Source: Alphaproteobacteria bacterium
GTDB lineage: Bacteria; Pseudomonadota; Alphaproteobacteria; Reyranellales; Reyranellaceae
Length of the DNA: 34,906 bases
Assembly: GCA_010032545.1 (NCBI GenBank)
Contig: RGPT01000013.1
Location: 1 to 34,906, forward strand
Direction of reading: 5' to 3'
Below, piece after piece: positions 26,500-34,906 of the stretch (its first letter is position 1; each line of letters begins with the position of its first letter). The notes under the pieces are model-generated. The model was not told the origin of the DNA and did not search any database. It was given only the letters and a program-made list of their open reading frames with translations. The position numbers and the translations under genes are program-made.

Positions 26500-28511
26500 G
26501 CGGACCTCCGGAGGATCAGATTGTCGGCCGGGTCGAGTTCGGCTGTCCAGCCGGGCGGCACCCAGGTCGTGGCGGTGTAGCCTTCGATGACGGCTGGGCC
26601 GACGATCTTCTGGCCCGACGTCAGCGCCTCGGCGGTGTGGCGGGCGCAGTCGAGCCAGGCCTCGTTGTGGAAGATTTTTGCCTGCTCCGGCGCGCGTGCC
26701 GTCAGTTTCTCGCGGTCGAGCTGGGGAATGGCGCCGATCGGCAGGGTGGCGCCAACGCGCAGCGTCACGATCTCGACTGGCCGATCAAGCGTTGCGCCAT
26801 GCATGAAGGTACGATGATGGGCATCGGCGAACAGGCCGGCGAGGTAGGCCGCGTCGAGCGCGTCGATCCGGTCGGCGGGGATTTCCACGCCGACCTCGAA
26901 GGCTTGGCCGACGAAGCGCATTTCCAGCGTGTGAATGTAGTCGAGCCGGCCCGGCAGCTTCATGTCGGCGAACTGGGCGGCGAGCCTGTGCCGCATCTCG
27001 GCGAAGGTCTTGCCGGCGTCCGTGGCGGCGGCATCGTCGAGCTTCATCTTGCGCGTGACGGCATCGAACTTGGTGTAGTCGGACGCCACCAGCCCGTAGG
27101 CCGAGATCACGCCGGCATTGGGGGGCACGACGATGGTGGAGATGCCGAGTTCTTCGGCGATGCGTGCGGCATGCAGCGGGCCGGCGCCGCCGAACGGCAC
27201 CAGCGCATAGTCGCGCGGATCGCGGCCGCGCTCGGTCGAGACGAGTTGGATGGCGCGCACGATATTGGCGTCGGCAAGCTGCAGGGCCGAGGACGCCGCC
27301 TGCTCGATGCCGAGTCCGAAGCGGGTGGCGATGGGTTCGAAGGCGCGGCGCGCGGCCTTGCCGTCGAGCGTCATGCGACCCCCCAGGAAGGCGCCGGGGC
27401 GGATGGTACCGATCACGATGTGGGCATCGGTCGTGGCAGGCTCGATGCCGCCTTTGCCGTAGCAGGCCGGGCCGGGATCGGCACCGGCGCTCTGCGGGCC
27501 GACGCGCAGCATGCCGCCGTCGTCGACCCAGGCGATCGAGCCGCCGCCCGCACCGACCGAGACGATGTCGAGCACCGGCGTGCGGATCGGCAGTCCGTCA
27601 ATCTCGCTTTCCGAGGCCAGCGACGGCCGGCCGTCCTGCACCAGGCAGACGTCGGTCGAGGTGCCGCCCATGTCGAAGGTGATGAGATCCTTGTAACCCG
27701 AGCGCGCGGCCTGGCGCGTGGCGCCGACCACGCCGGCCGCCGGGCCGGAATAAAGCGCGGTGATAGCGCTCTGGCGCATCGCCTCGGCCGGTAACCGTCC
27801 GCCGTTGGACTGCATCACCGTGAAGCGGCCGGTGAAACCGGCACCCGCGAGCTTGCTTTCGAAGCGATGCAGGTAGCCGTCGATCACGGGCTGCACATAG
27901 GCCGAAAGCAGGGTCGTCGAAGCGCGTTCGAATTCGCGGAACTCGCGCGCCACCTGGTGGCTGCAGGTCACGAGCACACCGGGCAAGGCCGTGGTGATCA
28001 GCTCCGCCAGCTGCTTCTCATGCACCGGATCGGCATAGGCGTTGAGCAGGCAGATGGCGACGGCGCGATAGCCGCCGTCCTTGAGGGCCGGAATCAGTCC
28101 GGTGCGGATCGCCGCCTCGTCGAGCGGTGTCTCTACCGATCCGTCAGCGCGCAGGCGCTCCGTGGCCTCGAAGCAGTCCTTGCGGCGGACCGGCGGCGCC
28201 GGCTTGGCGTAGAAGAGATCGTAGATGTTGCGCCGGTCGTGGCGCTGCATGAACAGCAGGTCGCGGAAGCCTGCTGTCGCGATAAAGGCTACCGCCGCGC
28301 CCTTGCGTTCCAGAACGGCATTGGTGGCGACAGTCGAGCCGTGGCCGAGATCCTTTATGCGCGACAGGTCGATGCCCGAGGCGGTGAGTGCCGCGAAGGC
28401 GCCTATGTCGGGGCTCCTGGGCGTGCTCGGCACTTTGGTGACGACGATGCGGCCACCCTCGACCGCCACGAGGTCGGTAAAGGTGCCGCCGACTTCCACG
28501 CCGACACGCAT
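26496..28511 (-). CDS. Hydantoinase A / oxoprolinase alpha-type subunit
   Basis: This 671-residue ASKHA-fold ATPase has VEVGGTFTDLVAVEGG at residues 5-20 (phosphate loop), LGHGSTVATNAVLERKG, QSNGGRLPAEAMRQ and ITFDMGGTSTDVCLVQDG at about 274-291 (second phosphate-binding loop). VGAGGGSIAWVDDGGML and GADPGPACYGKGG follow. It forms the ATPase subunit with the downstream HyuB gene (4-nt overlap). The start is 4 nt after the ubiK stop, so ubiK-hyuA-hyuB look like one transcript. The substrate is not certain. Confidence 0.93.
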   Translation of the reverse strand: MRVGVEVGGTFTDLVAVEGGRIVVTKVPSTPRSPDIGAFAALTASGIDLSRIKDLGHGSTVATNAVLERKGAAVAFIATAGFRDLLFMQRHDRRNIYDLFYAKPAPPVRRKDCFEATERLRADGSVETPLDEAAIRTGLIPALKDGGYRAVAICLLNAYADPVHEKQLAELITTALPGVLVTCSHQVAREFREFERASTTLLSAYVQPVIDGYLHRFESKLAGAGFTGRFTVMQSNGGRLPAEAMRQSAITALYSGPAAGVVGATRQAARSGYKDLITFDMGGTSTDVCLVQDGRPSLASESEIDGLPIRTPVLDIVSVGAGGGSIAWVDDGGMLRVGPQSAGADPGPACYGKGGIEPATTDAHIVIGTIRPGAFLGGRMTLDGKAARRAFEPIATRFGLGIEQAASSALQLADANIVRAIQLVSTERGRDPRDYALVPFGGAGPLHAARIAEELGISTIVVPPNAGVISAYGLVASDYTKFDAVTRKMKLDDAAATDAGKTFAEMRHRLAAQFADMKLPGRLDYIHTLEMRFVGQAFEVGVEIPADRIDALDAAYLAGLFADAHHRTFMHGATLDRPVEIVTLRVGATLPIGAIPQLDREKLTARAPEQAKIFHNEAWLDCARHTAEALTSGQKIVGPAVIEGYTATTWVPPGWTAELDPADNLILRRSA

Positions 28512-28515
28512 TGAC

Positions 28516-28767
28516 TCAGCGCCCGTCCAGCTTGGCTTGCAGCTCGGCGATCTGCTTCTTCAGTTCCTCGTTCTCCTCGCGCGCCTTGGCGGCCATGGCC
28601 TTGACCGCGTCGAACTCGTCGCGGCGTGGAATGTCCATGCCGTCGAGGATCTTGGCGATCTGGTCGCGCACGCGGGCCTCGACCTCGTCCTTCATGCCGC
28701 TGAGCGCACCAACCGCGCCGTTGGCCACTTTGGTGAGGTCGTCGATGAAGGGATTGCGTGTCTGCAT
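28516..28767 (-). CDS. ubiK: Ubiquinone biosynthesis accessory factor UbiK (BMFP/YqiC family)
   Basis: The protein is 83 residues from the ATG at 28767, with AGGAG 8 nt upstream; the longer open frame upstream is antisense-like. The sequence MQTRNPFIDDLTKVANGAVGALSGMKDEVEARVRDQIAKIL is typical, with an amphipathic first half. A C-terminal coiled coil (AREENEELKKQIAELQAKL) trimerises in known members. UbiK stabilises the Ubi complex for aerobic ubiquinone synthesis. It is divergent from the crotonase-fold gene. Confidence 0.9.
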   Translation of the reverse strand: MQTRNPFIDDLTKVANGAVGALSGMKDEVEARVRDQIAKILDGMDIPRRDEFDAVKAMAAKAREENEELKKQIAELQAKLDGR

Positions 28768-28837
28768 GGCGTGACTCCTGATGCGGTCAGTATGGGCGGC
28801 TGGTAGCATCCGGCGCAAGAAGCACCGGAGGAACACA

Positions 28838-29572
28838 GTGAGTTTGGTCAACGTCGAGTCGAGCGAAGGCATCACCACCATCACTATGGCGCGCGGTGAC
28901 AAACGCAATGCGCTCAGCCAGGCGCTGTGCGACGGCCTCTATGACGCCTATCGCGCCTTCGAGGCGGGCGACGACAAGGTCGCCGTCCTGCAGGCCGACG
29001 GGCCGGCCTTCTGTGTGGGCGCCGACCTCAAGGAGCCGCCGTCCGCCATGTGGAAGGCCGTGCCGCACGTCAGCCATGCGCTCACCAAGCCGGTGATCGC
29101 CGTGACCCAGGGCTGGGTAATCGGTGGCGCTATCTGCATGGTCATGACCTGCGACCTGATGGTCTCGGCAGACACGACCAAATTCATGTATCCCGAGGCC
29201 AAGGTCGGCGTGTTCGGCGGGCTTATGCCCGGCATCGTCTCGCGCATGCCGCACAAGGTTGCCATGGAACTGCTGCTGCTGGGGGAGGAGATCTCGGTTA
29301 AGCGGGCCTATGATGTGGGCTTCGTCAACAAGGTGGTGCCGCTTGGCCAGGAACGCGCCGAGGCACGGCGCATGGCCAGGATCATCGCCGACTCGGCGCC
29401 GCTGGTGATCCGCACCCTGCGCGACTTCGCCAACCAGACCCTGCCGCGCGGGCCAGCCGAGATCTTCGTGCCGGAGCGCTACAAGCTGGAGCAGATCGCC
29501 AACTCGGAAGACCGCAAGGAAGGCGCCACCGCCTTCCGCGAGAAGCGTGCGGCGAAATTCAAGGGGCGGTAG
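28838..29572 (+). CDS. Enoyl-CoA hydratase/isomerase family protein
   Basis: This 244-residue crotonase-fold protein starts at a GTG (28838) with CGGAGG 6 nt upstream. The oxyanion-hole segments are PAFCVGADLKEPP and GWVIGGAICM. Compared with rat mitochondrial crotonase, the Glu144 position (GGGCE) is replaced by Cys here, while the Glu164 position is kept (MYPEAKVGV). This argues against a standard hydratase and for another crotonase-fold reaction such as isomerase, hydrolase or carnitinyl-type chemistry. The C-terminus EDRKEGATAFREKRAAKFKG is typical. It is followed 9 nt later by proC. Confidence 0.88.
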   Translation: MSLVNVESSEGITTITMARGDKRNALSQALCDGLYDAYRAFEAGDDKVAVLQADGPAFCVGADLKEPPSAMWKAVPHVSHALTKPVIAVTQGWVIGGAICMVMTCDLMVSADTTKFMYPEAKVGVFGGLMPGIVSRMPHKVAMELLLLGEEISVKRAYDVGFVNKVVPLGQERAEARRMARIIADSAPLVIRTLRDFANQTLPRGPAEIFVPERYKLEQIANSEDRKEGATAFREKRAAKFKGR

Positions 29573-29581
29573 GAGAGAGCC

Positions 29582-30379
29582 ATGGGCAAGTTGCTGCTGG
29601 TCGGTTGCGGCAAGATGGGCGGCGCGATGCTGGAGGGCTGGCTCGCGCGTGGGCTCGCTGCATCGGACGTGATCGTGGCCGAGCCGGTCGAGGCCATCAG
29701 ACCGAAGAAGCCGGGCCTGCGCGTCGTGGCGTCGTCGGCCGAACTGGGCGAGACGCCGGAGATCGTTGTGCTGGCGGTGAAGCCCCAGTCGATGGATGCG
29801 GTGTTGCCCGACCTCAAGCGCTTCGCCGGGAAGGGCGCGGTCTTTCTGTCGATCGCCGCGGGCAAGACGCTCCGCTATTTTTCCGGCCATCTCGGCGCCG
29901 AAGCCAAGCTCGTGCGCTCCATGCCCAATACGCCAGCCGCGGTACGCCAGGGCATCACCGTCGCCACCGCCGTCTCGGCCGTGTCGGCGGCGGAAAAGAA
30001 GCGCTGCCACGAGCTTCTCGAAGCGGTCGGACAGGTGTTGTGGGTCGACGAGGAGGCGTTGCTGGATCCGGTGACGGCCCTGTCGGGGAGCGGCCCGGCC
30101 TATGTCTTTCTGCTGGTCGAGGCCATGGCGGCTGCTGGCGCCAAGCTCGGACTCGCGCCCGACATGGCGATGCAGCTCGCGCGCGCGACGGTGTCGGGCA
30201 GTGGCGAGTTGCTCCGCCAATCAAGCGAGTCCGCCTCGCAGCTCCGCGTCAATGTCACGAGCCCCGGGGGTACCACGGCGGCGGCGCTCCAGGTTCTGAT
30301 GGCGGCGGACGGTCTCCAGCCGGTGTTCGACAGGGCCCTGGCGGCGGCATCGCAGCGCTCCAAGGAACTCGCGGGATGA
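29582..30379 (+). CDS. proC: Pyrroline-5-carboxylate reductase
   Basis: The 265-residue enzyme makes proline from pyrroline-5-carboxylate with NAD(P)H. It shows LLLVGCGKMGGAMLEGWLARG (the Rossmann loop), VLAVKPQSMD, LVRSMPNTPAAVRQGITVA, VTALSGSGPAYVFLLVEAM (substrate site) and NVTSPGGTTAAALQVL. The length is normal. Its stop overlaps the first ATG of the next gene by 4 nt (ATGATG), so the TetR-like regulator is translationally coupled to it. Confidence 0.96.
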   Translation: MGKLLLVGCGKMGGAMLEGWLARGLAASDVIVAEPVEAIRPKKPGLRVVASSAELGETPEIVVLAVKPQSMDAVLPDLKRFAGKGAVFLSIAAGKTLRYFSGHLGAEAKLVRSMPNTPAAVRQGITVATAVSAVSAAEKKRCHELLEAVGQVLWVDEEALLDPVTALSGSGPAYVFLLVEAMAAAGAKLGLAPDMAMQLARATVSGSGELLRQSSESASQLRVNVTSPGGTTAAALQVLMAADGLQPVFDRALAAASQRSKELAG

Positions 30380-30999
30380 TGCCGGCGCACCAAGCGGCGC
30401 TGGATGCCTTTCTTGGCCTGATCGCCGAAAGGGGCTTCGCCGCCGTGACGCTGCGCGACGTCGCCCAGGCGGCGAACCTCGGGCTAGCCGATCTCTATCG
30501 CCTCTATCCCGACAAGACCGCCCTGGTTGCCGCCTTCGTAGCCCGCGTCGATGCCGAGGTTCTGTCGGGCACGCCGCGCCAGAGCGATCCTGAGGAGACG
30601 GCGCGCGACCGGCTGTTCGACACCATGATGCGTCGCTACGACGCGCTGCGCCCTCATCGTGCGGCGCTGCGGGCGATCGGCGGTGCCTTCCGGCGGGACC
30701 CGCTGCTGATGCTTGGTCTGGGACCGGCGCTGCGCCGGTCGATGGCGGCCATGCTGGAGGCCGCCGGCGTACCGAGCGATGGGTTTTCTGGTGCGTTGCG
30801 ACAGAACGGCCTGCTGGCCCTCCATTATGCCGTCTCCCGGGTCTTCGATCAGGACGAGACGGGAGACCTTTCCAAGACCATGGCCGCCCTGGATAGTCGC
30901 CTCAAAAGCGCCGAAAAATGGTCTCAATTCATTGATAAATATGTGGAAATTCCGAATCCTGGCAAGGCTGCCCCGGAGCCCCGGTCGCCTGCGCCGTGA
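30376..30999 (+). CDS. TetR-family transcriptional regulator
   Basis: This 207-residue protein has an N-terminal helix-turn-helix (AFLGLIAERGFAAVTLRDVAQAANLGLADLYRLYPDKTALVAAFV, residues about 8-54) that matches TetR/COQ9-like DNA-binding domains. A helical ligand or dimer domain follows, with a Pro/Ala-rich end. The ATG at 30376 overlaps the proC stop. The ligand is unknown. It lies directly upstream of the phasin gene, whose promoter region carries a 19-bp dyad just 3 nt after this gene's stop, so it is one candidate for the protein that binds there. Confidence 0.82.
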   Translation: MMPAHQAALDAFLGLIAERGFAAVTLRDVAQAANLGLADLYRLYPDKTALVAAFVARVDAEVLSGTPRQSDPEETARDRLFDTMMRRYDALRPHRAALRAIGGAFRRDPLLMLGLGPALRRSMAAMLEAAGVPSDGFSGALRQNGLLALHYAVSRVFDQDETGDLSKTMAALDSRLKSAEKWSQFIDKYVEIPNPGKAAPEPRSPAP

Positions 31000-31002
31000 A
31001 TG

Positions 31003-31021
31003 TTTTGTGCAATGCACAAAA
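31003..31021. promoter_or_regulatory. Perfect dyad with TGC-N3-GCA core, operator upstream of the phasin promoter
   Basis: TTTTGTGCA (31003-31011), one A, and TGCACAAAA (31013-31021) form a perfect 9-bp dyad with a TGCAATGCA core. A TGC-N3-GCA core is what PhaR-type repressors of PHA genes recognise in alphaproteobacteria. It lies just before the -35 box. A second TGC-N3-GCA (TGCACCGCA, 31068-31076) sits near the transcription start. Confidence 0.7.
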
Positions 31022-31028
31022 TCGTCTC

Positions 31029-31056
31029 TTGACTTGCTGCAGCGCGCGCATAAATT
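31029..31056 (+). promoter_or_regulatory. Sigma70-type promoter of the phasin gene
   Basis: The -35 is TTGACT (31029-31034) and the -10 TAAATT (31051-31056), spacing 16 nt. The expected start is about 31063, giving a leader of ~67 nt. This is the clearest housekeeping promoter in the window, flanked by the operator-like dyad. Confidence 0.75.
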
Positions 31057-31129
31057 AGGGATCGTTGTGCACCGCAGCAAAGCGGGGCTCCCGAGTTTTC
31101 AACGCGTTTCCGCCCTTCAGGAGAATCCC

Positions 31130-31564
31130 ATGTACACCACTGGCGCTTTCAAGAATCCCTTCGCCGACTTCGACTTCAGCAAGATCGCCGGCGACTTCAA
31201 GATGCCGTCCATGAACATGGAATCGGTCGTCGAAGCCGGCCGCAAGAATTTCGCCGCGATGACCGCCGCCAACACCTCGGCCGTCGAGTCGATGAAGGCG
31301 ATCGCGCAGCGCCAGGGCGACATGGTCCGCGCGGCCATGGAAGACTTCTCCAAGCACGGCAGCGAAGTGCTCGCCGCCGCGACCGTCGAGGAGAAGGCCG
31401 CCAAGCAGATCGACTTCGTGAAGAAGAGCTACGAGGCCGCCATGGCCAACACCAAGGAACTGGGCGAGCTCTACAGCAAGGGCCACACCGAGGCGCTCGC
31501 CGCGCTCAGCCAGCGCGTCACCGAGCTGACCGAAGAGGTCAAGGCCGCGATCGCCAAGAAGTAG
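31130..31564 (+). CDS. Phasin (polyhydroxyalkanoate granule-associated protein)
   Basis: The 144-residue amphipathic, mostly helical protein has no Cys or Trp. It shows MYTTGAFKNPFADFDFSKIAGDFKMP, the phasin core VEAGRKNFAAMTAANTSAVESMKAIAQRQ and a long helix ending in TELTEEVKAAIAKK. Phasins coat PHA storage granules and control their number and size. GGAG is 6 nt before the ATG. It has a promoter with operator-like sites upstream and an intrinsic terminator downstream, so it is a monocistronic unit, likely strongly expressed when PHA accumulates. Confidence 0.92.
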   Translation: MYTTGAFKNPFADFDFSKIAGDFKMPSMNMESVVEAGRKNFAAMTAANTSAVESMKAIAQRQGDMVRAAMEDFSKHGSEVLAAATVEEKAAKQIDFVKKSYEAAMANTKELGELYSKGHTEALAALSQRVTELTEEVKAAIAKK

Positions 31565-31594
31565 GCATTCATCGGCGCCACGCCGACGGGACGA

Positions 31595-31623
31595 GGGGCC
31601 GCCTTTGCGGCCCCTTTTCTTTT
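31595..31623 (+). terminator. Intrinsic terminator of the phasin gene
   Basis: The stem GGGGCCGC/GCGGCCCC (8 bp, loop CTTT) is followed by TTTTCTTTT. It lies 30 nt after the phasin stop and fits a strong rho-independent terminator. Confidence 0.88.
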
Positions 31624-31650
31624 GGTCCCACCTGATTAGGCTGCGTCGTC

Positions 31651-31989
31651 ATGGACCAGATTTCCTACGACGACTTCACCCGCGTCGATATCCGCGTCGG
31701 CACCATCCTCGAGGCGGCCCCCCTCGAGGGTGCCCGCAAGCCGGCGCTGCGTCTGGCGATCGACTTCGGCCCCGACATCGGCATCAAGAAGTCCTCGGCA
31801 CAGATCACCGTGCACTACACGCCGCAAAGCCTGATCGGCCGGCAGGTTGCCGCCGTGATCAATTTCCCGCCGCGCCAGATCGGCAAATTCATGTCGCAGG
31901 TGCTGACGCTGGGCTTCCCTGCCGAGGACGGCAGCGTGGTGTTGTTCGCGCCCGACAAGGTCGTGCCCAACGGCGGGAGGCTCTTTTAG
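31651..31989 (+). CDS. csaA: CsaA-type tRNA-binding domain protein
   Basis: This 112-residue, single OB-fold tRNA-binding domain of the CsaA type starts MDQISYDDFTRVDIRVGTILEA and has PALRLAIDFGPDIGIKKSSAQIT, the SLIGRQVAAVINFPPRQIGKFMSQVLTLGFP stretch and a final VVPNGGRLF. CsaA proteins bind RNA or tRNA, and in Bacillus act as a secretion chaperone; the role here is unproven. It lies just after the phasin terminator, so it should have its own promoter in the short gap. Confidence 0.92.
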   Translation: MDQISYDDFTRVDIRVGTILEAAPLEGARKPALRLAIDFGPDIGIKKSSAQITVHYTPQSLIGRQVAAVINFPPRQIGKFMSQVLTLGFPAEDGSVVLFAPDKVVPNGGRLF

Positions 31990-31992
31990 ACG

Positions 31993-32012
31993 CCGGCGGA
32001 GCGATCCGCCGG
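31993..32012 (+). terminator. Hairpin downstream of csaA
   Basis: CCGGCGGA and TCCGCCGG pair perfectly (8 bp) around a GCGA tetraloop, starting 4 nt after the csaA stop. The downstream ACTTTGATCTT is only moderately T-rich, so termination is likely but not certain. Confidence 0.55.
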
Positions 32013-32049
32013 ACTTTGATCTTGGCTCCGGACGGTCGCCAAAATGGGC

Positions 32050-32090
32050 AGCCTGCCGGTGTCTGGGGCCACCGGGCCGCGCGGCAGGCT
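32050..32090 (-). terminator. Hairpin at the 3' end of ilvE
   Basis: The outer arms AGCCTGCCG (32050-32058) and CGGCAGGCT (32082-32090) are perfectly complementary and start inside the ilvE stop codon. An alternative inner CCGGTG/CACCGG pairing overlaps them. On the minus strand it is followed by GCCCATTTTGG, a weak U-tract. Confidence 0.5.
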
Positions 32091-33183
32091 AAAAGACCTT
32101 GTGGATCCAGCCGTGCGGGTCGGCCGCGCGGCCGCGCTGGATGCCGACCAAGGCGGCTTTCAGCTCCTCGGTCCGCAGGCCCGCACCGCCATTGCCGATC
32201 CTGAATTCGCCGTCCTTGCCGCGCACCGTGCCGATCGGCGTGACGACGGCAGCGGTGCCGCAGGCAAAGGCCTCGCGCAGGCGGCCGGTGCCGGCGTCGG
32301 CGCGCCACTGGTCGATGGAATAGCGCTCCTCGCGGACCTTGATGCCCTTGTCCTTGGCCAGCGTGATCAGCGAGGACCGCGTGATGCCGGGCAGGATCGT
32401 GCCGCCCAGCGGCGGCGTCGACAGCGAACCGTCGTCGAACACGAAGAACACGTTCATGCCGCCCAGTTCCTCGACCCAACGCTGTTCGACGGCGTCGAGA
32501 AAGACGACCTGGTCGCAGCCGTGGCGCGTCGCCTCGGCCTGGGCGAGCAGGCTTGCCGCATAGTTGCCGCCGCACTTGGCGGCGCCCGTGCCGCCGGGTG
32601 CCGCGCGCGTGTACTCGGTCGAGACCCAGACCGAGACCGCCGGCGCGTCGGTCTTGAAATAGGCGCCGACCGACGAGGCTATGACCAGGAAAAGATAGTC
32701 GGACGAGGGCTTCACACCGAGGAAGACCTCGTTGGCGAACATGAACGGCCGGAGATAGAGGCTGCCGTCGCCGTCGGGAATCCACGCACGGTCGGTTTTG
32801 ACCAGCAGGTCGCAGGCCTCGAGGAACACGGATTCAGGCAGCACAGGCATTGCCAGGCGCTCAGCCGACTGCTGGAAACGGCGGGCGTTTTCCTCTGGCC
32901 GGAACAGCGTCGCGCCACCGTCGGCGGTGCGGTAGGCCTTCAGCCCCTCGAAGATCTCCTGGGCATAGTGCAGGACGGCGGCGGCCGGATCCATCGGGAT
33001 CGGCGCGCGCGGCTCGATCTTGGCGTCATGCCAGCCCTTGGACTCGTGATAGCGAACCGACACCATGTGGTCGGTGAAGACCCGGCCGAAGCCCGGATTC
33101 TTCAACAGGGCTGCGCGCTGATCGGCGGGAAGCGGCGTGGGGTGGAGATGACGGGCGAATTGAAGCGACTGGGTCTTGGACAT
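32089..33183 (-). CDS. ilvE: Branched-chain amino acid aminotransferase
   Basis: The 364-residue PLP enzyme (fold type IV, IlvE) makes or degrades Leu, Ile and Val. Key parts are HYAQEIFEGLKAYRTADG, LYLRPFMFANE, YTRAAPGGTGAAKCGGNYAASL (catalytic Lys203, where PLP binds), VEELGGMNVFFVF, GGTILPGITRSSLI, and FACGTAAVVTPIG. The start at 33183 (MSKTQSLQF) is chosen because a TACAAT -10 box covers the next upstream ATG (33207), and GAGAG lies 4 nt before it. With leuB, leuC and leuD in the same window it completes part of leucine synthesis. Confidence 0.95.
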   Translation of the reverse strand: MSKTQSLQFARHLHPTPLPADQRAALLKNPGFGRVFTDHMVSVRYHESKGWHDAKIEPRAPIPMDPAAAVLHYAQEIFEGLKAYRTADGGATLFRPEENARRFQQSAERLAMPVLPESVFLEACDLLVKTDRAWIPDGDGSLYLRPFMFANEVFLGVKPSSDYLFLVIASSVGAYFKTDAPAVSVWVSTEYTRAAPGGTGAAKCGGNYAASLLAQAEATRHGCDQVVFLDAVEQRWVEELGGMNVFFVFDDGSLSTPPLGGTILPGITRSSLITLAKDKGIKVREERYSIDQWRADAGTGRLREAFACGTAAVVTPIGTVRGKDGEFRIGNGGAGLRTEELKAALVGIQRGRAADPHGWIHKVF

Positions 33184-33205
33184 TTTTCTCTCGGAGATTT
33201 GTTCC

Positions 33206-33233
33206 ATTGTACCACAGGCTGCGGGGCAGCAAG
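33206..33233 (-). promoter_or_regulatory. Promoter of ilvE
   Basis: On the minus strand the -10 is TACAAT (33211-33206), and a CTTGCT/TTGCTG -35-like element lies at 33233-33227 with 15-16 nt between. The start would be near 33199, inside the longer reading frame, which rules out the ATG at 33207 as the main start. Confidence 0.55.
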
Positions 33234-33245
33234 CCAGCGGTCAGT

Positions 33246-34597
<1,352 letters not shown>

Positions 34598-34601
<4 letters not shown>

Positions 34602-34906
34602 GCGTCGACCAGCCGGTAGCCCTGGCCCCTGACCGTACGCAGATAGCGCGGAAAGGACGGATCGGGCTCGATCTTGCGCCTGAGCCGAGTCACCTGAACG
34701 TCGATGGCGCGCTCGTTGACGGCGCTGCCGACGCTCTTGCACAGAGTCTCGCGGCTCAGCACCTCACCCATGCGGCCGGCGAAGGCCCGCAGCAGCGCCA
34801 CCTCGGTTTCGGTGAGCGCCACGCGCTTGCCCTTCTGGGTGAACTCACCCAGTTCGGCGTCGAATTGATTGGGGCCGAACGTCACCAGGCGTTGCGGCTC
34901 GGCCGC
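34598..34906 (-). CDS. OmpR-family response regulator, C-terminal part (cut by window edge)
   Basis: Only the last 102 residues are in the window; the receiver domain lies beyond it. The winged-helix DNA-binding domain is clear: VALTETEVALLRAFAGRMGEVLSRETL, followed by NERAIDVQVTRLRRKIEPDP and the wing YLRTVRGQGYRLVDA. It pairs with the adjacent kinase (4-nt overlap) as a two-component system. The target genes cannot be read from this region. Confidence 0.92.

Overview
The window reads as chromosomal core DNA of a GC-rich alphaproteobacterium. The evidence is the order ffh-rpsP-rimM-trmD-rplS-leuC-(RDD)-leuD-leuB, the alphaproteobacterial style of Ffh, S16 and LeuC, a phasin gene with a TGC-N3-GCA operator, UbiK, and a hemC/tsaD divergent pair. 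The overall mix (hydantoinase A/B pair, HCCA isomerase, PhzF, phasin) suggests a Rhodospirillales/Reyranella-like lineage, but that placement is inference. I see no rRNA, tRNA, CRISPR array, IS element or prophage.

Layout. 1-4.4 kb: the 3' end of rpe, a coupled GST-like gene, a broken phzF and a TIM-barrel sugar-phosphate isomerase on the minus strand, then a divergent HerA-like ATPase (DUF853). 4.5-12 kb (minus strand): a long run from ffh through ribosomal protein and tRNA/rRNA-modification genes into leuC, a strong hairpin terminator, an RDD membrane protein, then leuD and leuB. 12.1-14.4 kb: a CPBP membrane protease convergent with a secreted DUF547 protein, and an HCCA-isomerase/DsbA-like protein. 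14.5-17.8 kb (plus strand): a glycosyltransferase-like gene, dapF, ftsY and an IspZ/YciB membrane protein, tightly packed. 17.8-21.5 kb (minus strand): hemC, an M48 lipoprotein protease, a broken tusA, pgk with an internal gap, and a Nudix hydrolase. 21.5-24.7 kb (plus strand): tsaD, a 2OG-Fe(II) oxygenase-like gene, gpsA and an EVE-domain gene. 24.8-28.8 kb (minus strand): ubiK, hyuA, hyuB. 28.8-32 kb (plus strand): a crotonase-fold gene, proC coupled to a TetR regulator, a phasin with clear promoter, operator and terminator, and a CsaA-like protein. 32-34.9 kb (minus strand): an OmpR/EnvZ-type two-component pair followed by ilvE with its own promoter.

How the genes work together. The leu genes and ilvE serve branched-chain amino-acid synthesis. 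Ffh and FtsY, the two SRP GTPases, both lie here. RpsP/RimM/TrmD/RplS form the usual ribosome-maturation group. HemC, TsaD, GpsA, DapF, ProC and Pgk are central housekeeping enzymes. The phasin marks polyhydroxyalkanoate storage.

Most notable observation. Three genes (phzF, tusA, pgk) each have intact ends but lack an internal block: roughly 200, 64 and 87 nt. Two of these losses are out of frame; the third is in frame but removes part of the PGK nucleotide site. No other gene here shows this. The pattern points to microhomology deletions, either real or introduced by sequencing or assembly, and should be settled before any metabolic conclusion is drawn. Other points of interest are a TGC-N3-GCA operator at the phasin promoter, a hairpin that buries the leuD Shine-Dalgarno, and a multi-stem intergenic element at 24703-24786.
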